A stretch of DNA of 64,000 nucleotides from Bog-756 sp963713625 (GTDB taxonomy: Bacteria; Actinomycetota; Acidimicrobiia; Acidimicrobiales; RAAP-2): contig CAVQMN010000009.1 of assembly GCA_963713625.1 (NCBI GenBank), forward strand, positions 124,001-188,000, read 5' to 3'. Positions within the stretch are counted from its first letter, which is position 1. Each line of letters starts with the position of its first letter. The position numbers were made by a program, and so were the translations under genes. A model generated the notes under the pieces. That model saw only the letters and a list, made by a program, of their open reading frames with translations, ran no database searches and was not told the DNA's origin. This document shows, piece after piece, positions 26,807 through 34,436 of the stretch.

Positions 26807-26852
26807 ACTCCCGCCGGCCTCAACCCACGGTCCGGGGTGCTGGACCGGGCGG

Positions 26853-28061
26853 TCAGGGCGCTTCGGCCACGGCCATCGACGATGCCCCGCTGCACACCCC
26901 GATGGGCCGTCCGAACGTCCGGGAAGCGGGCTGGAACGGGATGACCGCGTTGAAGCCGTCGACCACAAAGGCCCCGGTGTTGCCCGGACCGTAGACGATG
27001 TCCGTGGGGTGACCGGTACCGGCACGGGCCGGAAGCCGGACCGGATCGGCGGGATCGGAGAAGGTGGCCAGCGAGACCGGGTTCACCCAGTTGTTGGCCG
27101 AGTCGGCCACCAACAGCTGCGCCCCCGCCGGGTCGACGGCGATGGCGGCCGGATCCGCGATCCCGAACTGGTCGAACCCGGTCATCGGAAGGGTGGCGCC
27201 GGTGGCGGCGACGATGGGGAGGACCCTCCCCCCGTAGTCGGTTCCACCCTGTCCGACCACATACACGGTGGCCCCGTTGGCGGTGACCACGATGCCGTGG
27301 GGCGAGTAGACCGAGGACACCGACAGCTGGGTGGGGATCAGGTCACCGGCGGTGGCGTTGGCCGTGTCGACCGGGAACACACCACCGGCCACCAGCGCGT
27401 AGAGAGTCGGGCCGGCCGGATCCAGCGCCATGCCGAAGATGGTGTGGCCCGGGCCGAGGTCGAGCGGAGCACCGACCTGGCGGGTGGTGGCGTCGACCGG
27501 GACGATGGTGCTGCCGCTCGCGGCCAGCACCGTTCGGCCCCCGGGCATGACCACGATGGCATGGGTTCCACCCTGCCCGGGGATCATGATGGGCTTCTCC
27601 GCCTCCTGGGTGACCAGGTTGATGGGTATCACCACGTTCTGCACGGTCACTCCCGAGGGGGCAGCCGTCCCCGTGCCCGTCGTCGTTCCGGAGGCCACCG
27701 ACGCCCCCGAGGTGACCGGGGGCAGCGTCGTATGCGTGGTTGACGGGGAAGGGGTCACCCCGTCGCTGGTGTCGACGTAGGCCCACCGGCCGTTCGGCGA
27801 GGTGGCGACGGCGAAGTTCCCGAGGTCGGGGGTCCCGCGGATCGGGAGCCGGATGGCGGGTTCGGCGATGTGGGTGGCCAGCTCCACCGGAGTGACGGCG
27901 TTGGGGCACACCACGTAGCCCACGGCTCCGGGGGGCGACAGCGACGGGCCCTGCACCGTGGGTGGGACCGGCGTGGAGAACAGGGCACAGCCCGACAGCG
28001 CCGTGGCCGCCATCACGACGGCCACCACCGCGCCTCCACGGGGGTGCCAGGAGCGGGTCAA
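26853..28061 (-). CDS. Secreted lipoprotein, beta-propeller (YVTN-like repeats)
   Basis: A 402-residue exported protein. The signal peptide ends in lipobox TALSGCA with Cys near residue 25. The mature part contains repeated blades of the type GMALDPAGPTLYALVAGG, GIVVTANGATVYVVGQGG and IAVDPAGAQLLVADSANN, typical of seven-bladed propellers. A Ser/Thr-rich stretch (about 100-130) may be a linker. It starts with a TTG (28061), a weak choice. Function unknown; such proteins bind partners at the cell surface. Not linked to an obvious operon partner. Confidence 0.75.
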   Translation of the reverse strand: MTRSWHPRGGAVVAVVMAATALSGCALFSTPVPPTVQGPSLSPPGAVGYVVCPNAVTPVELATHIAEPAIRLPIRGTPDLGNFAVATSPNGRWAYVDTSDGVTPSPSTTHTTLPPVTSGASVASGTTTGTGTAAPSGVTVQNVVIPINLVTQEAEKPIMIPGQGGTHAIVVMPGGRTVLAASGSTIVPVDATTRQVGAPLDLGPGHTIFGMALDPAGPTLYALVAGGVFPVDTANATAGDLIPTQLSVSSVYSPHGIVVTANGATVYVVGQGGTDYGGRVLPIVAATGATLPMTGFDQFGIADPAAIAVDPAGAQLLVADSANNWVNPVSLATFSDPADPVRLPARAGTGHPTDIVYGPGNTGAFVVDGFNAVIPFQPASRTFGRPIGVCSGASSMAVAEAP

Positions 28062-28076
28062 GTGCCGCGTCCCGAC

Positions 28077-28376
28077 TCAGGAATGTTGGAAATCAGGTGC
28101 ACCTTCGACGGCGAAGGCGAATTCGTCGACATAGCACCACCACCAGTCCTCCCCCGGTTCGAACGACTGCACCAGCGGATGACCGGTGTGGTCGAAGTGG
28201 ACAGTGGCGTGCTGGCCGGGCGAGCTGTCACAGCACCCGGTGTGACCGCAGATCATGCACACCCTGAGATGCACCCAGCGGCCCCCTTCGCGCAGGCAGT
28301 CCTCGCAGCCGTCGGATGACGGTTCCACCTCTTGGACCTGGTCCAGGTGGTGGCAGAACTCTTCGGCCTCGGTCAT
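28077..28376 (-). CDS. UBP-type zinc finger protein (99 aa)
   Basis: A small one-domain protein. The cysteine and histidine pattern of the UBP/ZnF-UBP fold is complete: CxxC in GCEDCLREGG, CMICGHTGCCDSS, then HATVHFDHTGHPLVQSFEPGEDWWWCY. The final W-x2-CY strand is typical. In eukaryotes this fold binds the ubiquitin C-terminus; in actinobacteria it occurs as short stand-alone proteins of unknown role. I chose the ATG at 28376, which has GGAGGAGAAGCC in front. It ends 15 bp before the lipoprotein gene start on the same strand. Confidence 0.85.
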   Translation of the reverse strand: MTEAEEFCHHLDQVQEVEPSSDGCEDCLREGGRWVHLRVCMICGHTGCCDSSPGQHATVHFDHTGHPLVQSFEPGEDWWWCYVDEFAFAVEGAPDFQHS

Positions 28377-28482
28377 GGCTTCTCCTCCCGCGGCGGGGCG
28401 TCGCGCTCGTCGCACCCCGGGGTGCCGGACGGACCGGGCGGGTGGGCACCGATGGTACCGGTCGGAGCCACGGCCCCGGCGG

Positions 28483-30096
28483 TCACCGGCCTCCGATGGA
28501 GCGCACCGCCAGTGGAACCGGCATGCAGCCGGAGCGGGCCAACGAATCGTGGAAATCCCGGAGCAGGCCCCCGTCGGCGACCCAGTCGTCTCGGGCCCGC
28601 TCGATGGCCATGGCCCCGGTCAGGTAGGCCGAGGCCTGGGTCGGCCACGCACAGTACCGGGCCACCTCCGAACGGGCCGTGGGCAACGGGAGCAGCGCCC
28701 GGTCGTGCATGAATGCCACCGCCTCGTCGACCGACATCTCCCCGGTGTGGAGCGAGGTGTCGACCACGATACGGGCGGCCCGGAAGAGGCGGGCCTCGAG
28801 CTGACCGAGCTCCTGTTCGGGGGTGAAGAACCCGGCATCGCGCATCATTCCCTCGGCGTAGAGCGCCCAACCCTCGGCGAAGTAGTCGGAGGTGAAGATC
28901 CTGCGCACCTCCCGCGACTCCTTGGTGGTCATCAGGTGCCAGTGGTGACCGGGGTAGGCCTCGTGGACGGCGGTGGTGGCCATCGAGTAGCTGGCGTTGC
29001 TCTCCAACAAGCCCTCGACCTCTTCGGCATTCCCGGGATCCACCGGATAGGGCACGAAGAAATAGCCGTCCCGGGAGGGCTTGAACATCGGCGGTGAGAT
29101 GTAGCAGGCCACGGCCAAGGTGGCCCGCACTGCCGGAGGAGCCGGGAGGACGTGGCAACGTTCGTCGGGTGGATCGGTGACCAGGTCACGGTCGATCATG
29201 AACCGGCGGGCGTCCAGGCAGACGGTTTCGTACTCCGCCCGCATGGCATCGATCGACGGCGGATGGACCCGCTGGAGCCGGCGCACCACCGAGGCCCAGT
29301 CATCGGACCCGCCGGTGATGCGGACGGCCACCTCTTCCATCCTGGCGGCCACCCGGTGGTACTCGTCCCACCCCTCCTGGCGCAGGGCCCGCGCATCCGT
29401 GTCGAGCAACTCACCCTTCCGCAGCACGTCGTTGTAGCGGTCCTCGCCGAAGATGTAGGTCCCCGAACACGAGCCGGCCAGATCCCGCAGGTGATCGCCG
29501 AACCGTTCGTAGGCCCGGGCGCCGACCTCCCCGGCCTCGCCCAGCCGTCTCTGGTTGTCGGGATCCGACGCCAGCCGGGCGACCTCGTTCCGGGCGAAGC
29601 CGACATTGGCCATGCACTCGGACAGGCCGCGCTCGACAATCAGCCGGCTGGCCAACGAGGGGTCAAGATTTCGGCGGGCTTCGTCGAGCACCGCCCCGAT
29701 GCCGTGCAGGCGGGCCACCGCCGCCTCCGTGAGCTCGTCCTCGGACCGCATGGCCAGGAGGAAGAGCTCGGTGATGCCCGTCTCGAGGTAGCCCTCGGGG
29801 GAGCGGCGCCACTCCTCCCAACCGGCCACGGCTCCACGCCGCTCCAGCCTGGCCATGACCAACGCCCGGTCGATGGTCTGATCGAACGACAGGCCGTCGA
29901 CGTCGAATCCCCGGAATCGTCCGAGCCATTCGGCATCGCCGGCGGCACGGCGTTCGAACCCGGTCGAGGACAGGTCATCGAGGCGGTCATCGAATCCGTC
30001 CCGGCCCATGACCGAGGCCATGCTCGGGGATTCGTCGAACTCCCGGGCCATGAGCTGGGCGATCGCCTCCTCGAAGGGATCGCCGGGTTCGCTCAT
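28483..30096 (-). CDS. DUF885 family protein (M1-like zinc peptidase fold)
   Basis: A 537-residue protein of the DUF885 group. The metal-binding helix HEAYPGHHWHLM is a variant of HExxH (HEA-x-PGHH), followed by the downstream Glu in FAEGWALYAEGMM. FFVPYP and the C-terminal PTQASAYLTG are further family marks. Members are presumed metallopeptidases, but few have assigned substrates. The ATG at 30096 is preceded by TATACT and seven bases, a leaderless promoter; an upstream in-frame start adds 18 basic residues with no support. Confidence 0.87.
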   Translation of the reverse strand: MSEPGDPFEEAIAQLMAREFDESPSMASVMGRDGFDDRLDDLSSTGFERRAAGDAEWLGRFRGFDVDGLSFDQTIDRALVMARLERRGAVAGWEEWRRSPEGYLETGITELFLLAMRSEDELTEAAVARLHGIGAVLDEARRNLDPSLASRLIVERGLSECMANVGFARNEVARLASDPDNQRRLGEAGEVGARAYERFGDHLRDLAGSCSGTYIFGEDRYNDVLRKGELLDTDARALRQEGWDEYHRVAARMEEVAVRITGGSDDWASVVRRLQRVHPPSIDAMRAEYETVCLDARRFMIDRDLVTDPPDERCHVLPAPPAVRATLAVACYISPPMFKPSRDGYFFVPYPVDPGNAEEVEGLLESNASYSMATTAVHEAYPGHHWHLMTTKESREVRRIFTSDYFAEGWALYAEGMMRDAGFFTPEQELGQLEARLFRAARIVVDTSLHTGEMSVDEAVAFMHDRALLPLPTARSEVARYCAWPTQASAYLTGAMAIERARDDWVADGGLLRDFHDSLARSGCMPVPLAVRSIGGR

Positions 30097-30109
30097 CCGC
30101 CGCAGTATA
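30097..30109 (-). promoter_or_regulatory. Leaderless-type -10 element for DUF885 gene
   Basis: TATACT (30109-30104), seven bases, then ATG 30096. The hexamer is one mismatch from the sigma-70 consensus. Confidence 0.68.
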
Positions 30110-30156
30110 AGAAATCGTCCGCCGCGGTCCGCGGTTCGGGCTCCCCGCACTCGGGC

Positions 30157-31902
30157 TCAGAACGGCAGGTACGACTCCGATCGGCCGCTGGAGACCAGCG
30201 CGGAGGCGACGTGGTCGGCCAACATCTCGAGGGGTCTGATCTCCTCGCTGCTCAGCTGGACGGGTCGGGAGTGGGCCAGCACCACGCTGCCCACCCGGGT
30301 CCGCTGGGCCCACAGCGGGAGAACGACCACCGCCCTGGCCCCGCCGTCGCGGAGGGAGCCGGTGCCCACAAACCCCCGGCCGAGCGCGTCCGAGCCGGTG
30401 TAACACGATCGGATCTCGCCCACCAGCGAGGACAGCGCTTCGAGGTCGGACGGCGACAGATTGAAGAGGTCTTCGGCCAGAGGGCCGGCGGCGGCGGCCA
30501 CGGCGTGTCCTCCGAGCGTGGCCAGGACGAGTGCGGCCGAGTCCATCTGGGATGCGTCCTTGACACAACGCACCAACCGCTCGGGCATGTGCGGTTGATC
30601 GGTGATCCCGGAGATGGCCACCGAGGCCTGGACCGTCCGGTCCCACGCCGACTCCTCCAGCGTGTCGCCGATGGCGTGGAGGCGGTCGCCCAACAATGCC
30701 GCGGCGCGTTCCAGCTGTTCCAGCATGCCGGTGGGGAGCGGGACGAGCGACTCGATATTGAGGGCGCCGACGGTCGAGTCCCCGATCTTGACGGGCACGC
30801 AGATCTCGGAGACCACACCGGGGATGGATTCGAGGTACTCGGGGCACCGCGAGACGTCGGGGACCACCGTGGGCTCGCCCGTCATCCACGTCTGTCCGGT
30901 GATGCCCGACCACCCGCACATGCCGTCGAGGATCTGCCACAGACCCCGTTGGGCGATACAGCGCAACTCGCCACGGCGCTCCAGATAGACGCTGGGCATG
31001 ACCTGACCCTGCCGGAAGAGATGTTCGACCACCACGGCACAGGCCCGCGACGCATCCGGCGCCCGGTCGAGGGCATCGGACAGCTTGTCGTCCACACCGG
31101 GCCCACCGCCTTTCCCCGACCGTTGGATCACCGCTCGGCCGGTGGCACGGGCGGGGTCGACGGTCGGCCAGGCCGGAGCCGGGCGGGCCAGGAGATAGCC
31201 CTGCACCAGATGGACCTCGGCCTGGCACAGGATGTCGAGCTCCGTCTCGGTCTCCACCCCCTCGGCGATCACGCTGGTGCCCACTTCACTGGCGAACGCC
31301 ACCATGGCGCGGACCAGGGCACGGCGGTTCTTGTCGGTGTCGAGGTCGCGCACCAGCTCCCGGTCCAACTTCAAGAAGTCGGGGGTGAGTTCGATGACAT
31401 GCCGGAGGCTGGAGTACCCGGCCCCGGTGTCGTCGATGGCCACCCGCACGCCCCTGGACAGCCATGGCTCGAGGTCGTGGCGGAGCCGGAGGTAGTCGGC
31501 CACCGCCTCCTGCTCGGTCAGTTCGACAACCAGGCGGTCGGGGAGGTCATCGAGGACGGCCAGTGCCTTCGGATCGGCCAGCAGTGAAGGGCTGAGGTTG
31601 ACGAACAGCAACCGGCCCTCGGGAGTGGGCCCGAGGTTGGCGGCGGCCACCAGACAGGCGACCTCCAGATCGCGGCGGAGGCCGACCTGCTCGGCCCTGG
31701 CCAACCACCAGTCCGGGGGCTGGAGGGGCTCGACGGGCATCCGGGCCAGGGCTTCGTAGCCCACGATGAGCTGGTCGGACGGCCGGACCACCGGCTGCAC
31801 CACCGACTGCACCACGCCGGGCCGGCACAGCAGCTCGATCGAGGATCGGACGGCGGCGGGGCCGTCCTGCTCGACGCCCAGACGAACAGTACGGAGAGCC
31901 AT
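30157..31902 (-). CDS. EAL-domain cyclic-di-GMP phosphodiesterase with GAF domains
   Basis: A 581-residue signalling protein: EAL domain at about 20-250, then two GAF-like domains (about 275-410 and 430-575). The EAL catalytic set is complete: YEALAR, FVNLSP, ELTEQE, IDDTGAGYSS, LKLDREL, IAEGVET and VQGYLLARP. The loop-6 motif reads DDTGAG in place of DDFGTG. No GGDEF domain and no membrane span are present, so it is a cytosolic sensor-controlled hydrolase of c-di-GMP. EAL first and GAF after is an unusual order. The ligand is unknown. Confidence 0.9.
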   Translation of the reverse strand: MALRTVRLGVEQDGPAAVRSSIELLCRPGVVQSVVQPVVRPSDQLIVGYEALARMPVEPLQPPDWWLARAEQVGLRRDLEVACLVAAANLGPTPEGRLLFVNLSPSLLADPKALAVLDDLPDRLVVELTEQEAVADYLRLRHDLEPWLSRGVRVAIDDTGAGYSSLRHVIELTPDFLKLDRELVRDLDTDKNRRALVRAMVAFASEVGTSVIAEGVETETELDILCQAEVHLVQGYLLARPAPAWPTVDPARATGRAVIQRSGKGGGPGVDDKLSDALDRAPDASRACAVVVEHLFRQGQVMPSVYLERRGELRCIAQRGLWQILDGMCGWSGITGQTWMTGEPTVVPDVSRCPEYLESIPGVVSEICVPVKIGDSTVGALNIESLVPLPTGMLEQLERAAALLGDRLHAIGDTLEESAWDRTVQASVAISGITDQPHMPERLVRCVKDASQMDSAALVLATLGGHAVAAAAGPLAEDLFNLSPSDLEALSSLVGEIRSCYTGSDALGRGFVGTGSLRDGGARAVVVLPLWAQRTRVGSVVLAHSRPVQLSSEEIRPLEMLADHVASALVSSGRSESYLPF

Positions 31903-31941
31903 GGGCTTGCATCGACGTGAACCGTCGCCTTCTTGAGTCCG

Positions 31942-33048
31942 TCAGGCCAACATTTTCCCCCCGGGACGGGTGGGCCACCCGATGTCCCGACCGACCCGTC
32001 GGGCCAGATCGGCCGGGGCGGTCACGCCCAGCAGCCCGGCCATGGTCGGCGCCCACCAGCTCGAGTCGGGGCGGTGTCGACCGATCGTCGTCCCGAGGAC
32101 ACCGGTCGCGGCATGTCCGCCGGTGACCACGGCCACCTGGGGCGACGTCCGCGGGCTGCCGTGGACACCCCGGACGGGAAGCTCCACCGGCGAGAACCAA
32201 CGCCCGGCCCGGGCCCAGGCCAGGAGGGAGCCATCGTCGAGTCTCAGTGTGCCCTCGACCCCGGGGACATCGGTCAGCCACCGGTCGTCTCCGGCCATCT
32301 CCCCCCCGACGACGGCCACCGCGCCGTCGTCGACGACCAGTCCGGCCAACCCGCGCCCGGCGGCCGCGGCCCGCAGGTCGATGGGAACGGGCTCGGTCAC
32401 CGCCTCCTGGCTGTGGTCGCTCACCACGATGACCACCCATTCGTCCCACTCCGGCCGCAACGATTCGATGATCGACCCGAGCAGTTCGTCGGCCCGCCCG
32501 TAGCGTCGGAGCGCCTCGGGGCCGTCGGGACCGAAGATGTGGGCGGCGGTATCGGTCTCGTTCAGCTGGGCCACGACCAGTTCGGCGTCACCTCCCACGG
32601 CCGCCCGGACCTGCGCCACCGTCTCGCGGTCCTTGGCATAGCCGAGGACGTCGAGGTCGACCCCTTCGGCGAAGGTACTGTCCGGCCAGACGGAGTCGGC
32701 CACCCCTGCTCCGGTGACCCCCACCAGGTTGTGGTCACCGAACACCGCCGCGCTCGGGCGCCCGGCGGCGCGCATGGCGTCGAAGATGGTCGGGGAGGAC
32801 AGGCCGCGGTCGCACGCCGCGACCGGGCCGTCGGGGGTGGGGATCTCGTTGGCCACGATCCCGTGGACGCCCGGGGCCACGCCGGTGACGAAGGTGGCGT
32901 GGTTGGGGTAGGTCGACGTCGGCATCACGCCGATCCCCCCTTCGGGACACCAGCCGCCGTCGCGGGCCAGCGCGGTCAAGACGGGCATGATGTCGCCGTC
33001 CACGTGCCTCGGTGACACCCCGTCGAGGACCAGGAACAGGACCCTCAT
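31942..33048 (-). CDS. Type I phosphodiesterase / nucleotide pyrophosphatase family
   Basis: A 368-residue alkaline-phosphatase superfamily hydrolase. The N-terminus VLFLVLDGVSPRH supplies the first metal Asp; the nucleophile Thr is in MPTSTYPNHATFVTG; later metal ligands appear in NETDTAAH and VVSDHSQE. This is the pattern of phosphodiesterases acting on nucleotide, phosphonoacetate or sugar-phosphate diesters. No signal peptide is apparent. It lies 49 bp downstream of an HD-domain gene on the same strand, and the pair may share substrates. Confidence 0.85.
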   Translation of the reverse strand: MRVLFLVLDGVSPRHVDGDIMPVLTALARDGGWCPEGGIGVMPTSTYPNHATFVTGVAPGVHGIVANEIPTPDGPVAACDRGLSSPTIFDAMRAAGRPSAAVFGDHNLVGVTGAGVADSVWPDSTFAEGVDLDVLGYAKDRETVAQVRAAVGGDAELVVAQLNETDTAAHIFGPDGPEALRRYGRADELLGSIIESLRPEWDEWVVIVVSDHSQEAVTEPVPIDLRAAAAGRGLAGLVVDDGAVAVVGGEMAGDDRWLTDVPGVEGTLRLDDGSLLAWARAGRWFSPVELPVRGVHGSPRTSPQVAVVTGGHAATGVLGTTIGRHRPDSSWWAPTMAGLLGVTAPADLARRVGRDIGWPTRPGGKMLA

Positions 33049-33097
33049 CGGGCCGGGCCGGCGGCGGCGCCGGACGCCGGGCCGGTCGGCCCCGCCA

Positions 33098-33649
33098 TCA
33101 CCCGGCGACCAGTTCGAGCGTCGACAGCCAGGCGTCGAGTCCCGGCACCGCCGCGGCGGGGTCCTTGGCCGCCTCGTCCGCCCGCCGGAGCTCGACGGAC
33201 TCGTCGAAGAACGGGGAGGAACGGAAGCGGGTCAGCTCATCGGCCGTCATGGCTTCACCCTGCTCGACCAGCGTCCGGGCACTTCCCTCGGACAGCTGTT
33301 CCCGGTAGGACGCGTCCACCGTGACCAGGAAGCGCTTGGCCGGAACGTGGCCTTCGACCAGCGCCGCCACCCGCTCGCCGAAGACCGGGCGTACGAACGC
33401 CGCGCCGACGGCGCCGTGGATGTCGGCACAACCCGGCACCAGGACATGGCCCACGTCGTGGAGGAGGCCCGCCACCTGGAGCTCGGCGTCGGCCGGATGG
33501 GTGGCCTTCAATTGCGCGGCACACTGCAGCCCGTGGTGCAGGATGGTGAGCCCGACGATCTCCTCGTTCGGCTCCTCCTGCAGGCCGGCCTGCTCCAGCA
33601 CGCCGATGACGGCGGCCAGGCTGGGGCGGTCGGCGGTGGCCTCGCTCAT
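33098..33649 (-). CDS. HD-domain protein, possible PhnZ/MIOX-like diiron oxygenase
   Basis: A 183-residue HD-superfamily protein. The metal residues are in ILHHGLQCAAQL, AGLLHDVGH and DIHGAVGAAF, the His-HD-His spacing of small phosphohydrolases and of PhnZ, which oxidises 2-amino-1-hydroxyethylphosphonate. The C-terminal stretch with RADEAAKDP resembles PhnZ-type proteins. With a phosphodiesterase-family gene directly downstream, phosphonate metabolism is a fair guess but unproven. Start ATG is seven bases after TAGGAT, which overlaps the stop codon of the TetR gene upstream. Confidence 0.75.
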   Translation of the reverse strand: MSEATADRPSLAAVIGVLEQAGLQEEPNEEIVGLTILHHGLQCAAQLKATHPADAELQVAGLLHDVGHVLVPGCADIHGAVGAAFVRPVFGERVAALVEGHVPAKRFLVTVDASYREQLSEGSARTLVEQGEAMTADELTRFRSSPFFDESVELRRADEAAKDPAAAVPGLDAWLSTLELVAG

Positions 33650-33662
33650 CGGTCAGATCCTA
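33650..33662 (-). promoter_or_regulatory. Leaderless-type -10 element for HD-domain gene
   Basis: TAGGAT (33662-33657), seven bases, then ATG 33649. The first three bases of the hexamer are the stop codon of the upstream TetR gene. Confidence 0.5.
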
Positions 33663-34436
33663 CGCCCGGCCATCGGCGGGCCGGCCAGGATGACGGAGGT
33701 CCGGGCGCCGGTCACCCGGCTCCGGTCCGGGCGCCGGTGGTCGGCCCGCACCCAGACCGGGGACCAGGAATTCGTCGATGAAACGCCGCACGCTGACCGG
33801 ATCGTCGCCGTCGACGGCATCCCCGGGCACCGTCACCAGTGACAGCACCGTGCGCATGACCCACTCCCCTGCCCGGACGATGTCCAGGTCGGCTCGGACC
33901 TCGCCGCGGGAACGGGCGGCTTCGAGGTAGGGGTGCCAGAACACGGCCATCCCCGGCATCATGGCCCGCAGCCCGATCCCCACCGTCTCGGCGTAGGCCC
34001 CGGGTTCCTCGGCCTTCAGCCGGAGCAGGAGGGCGCCGGGCGCGTGCTCCCTCGACAGCCGGACCGCCTCGGCCACCTGCGCGGCGAGGCCGTCGGCAGC
34101 GGAGATCCGGGCACGGGCCTCGGCCCAGAACATCTCGTCCGTCCGGGCCAGCGCGGCGACGACGAGCGACGCCTTGTCGGGGAAGTGCTTGTAGAGCCAG
34201 GCCCGGGACATCCCCGCTTCGTGGGCGATCTCGACGACCGTGGTCCGGCGGATACCGGACCGGCGGAGGCACCGTTCGGCCGCGGCCAGCAGACGGTCCC
34301 GGCTCCCACCCGCCTGCACGCCGGCCAGCCCGGCCGTGTCGGTCGCACCGGCCGTGTCGGTCGCACCGGCCGTGTCGGTCGCACCGGCCGGGTCGGTCGC
34401 ACCGGCCGTGTCGGTCGCACCGCTCGCCGGGCTCAC
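33660..34436 (-). CDS. TetR-family regulator with N-terminal hexapeptide repeats
   Basis: A 258-residue regulator. Residues about 5-35 are five tandem ATDTAG units; then the TetR helix-turn-helix runs IRRTTVVEIAHEAGMSRAWLYKHFPDK, followed by a helical ligand domain and a Gly/Pro-rich tail. GTG start overlaps the monooxygenase stop (GTGA), so it is co-transcribed with the oxygenase and probably controls it. The palindrome ACACAA-N8-TTGTGT in the oxygenase promoter (36415-36434) is the best candidate operator. Confidence 0.88.
   Translation of the reverse strand: MSPASGATDTAGATDPAGATDTAGATDTAGATDTAGLAGVQAGGSRDRLLAAAERCLRRSGIRRTTVVEIAHEAGMSRAWLYKHFPDKASLVVAALARTDEMFWAEARARISAADGLAAQVAEAVRLSREHAPGALLLRLKAEEPGAYAETVGIGLRAMMPGMAVFWHPYLEAARSRGEVRADLDIVRAGEWVMRTVLSLVTVPGDAVDGDDPVSVRRFIDEFLVPGLGAGRPPAPGPEPGDRRPDLRHPGRPADGRA
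34336..34425. repeat. In-frame 18-bp tandem repeat, 5 copies, in tetR
   Basis: Five adjacent 18-bp units GTGTCGGTCGCACCGGCC with one or two substitutions in the last two. They encode ATDTAG hexapeptides at the regulator N-terminus. Confidence 0.92.

Noticed and set aside
29152..31587. 811-codon plus-strand open frame
   Set aside because: Antisense to the DUF885 and EAL genes, which carry complete active-site motifs.
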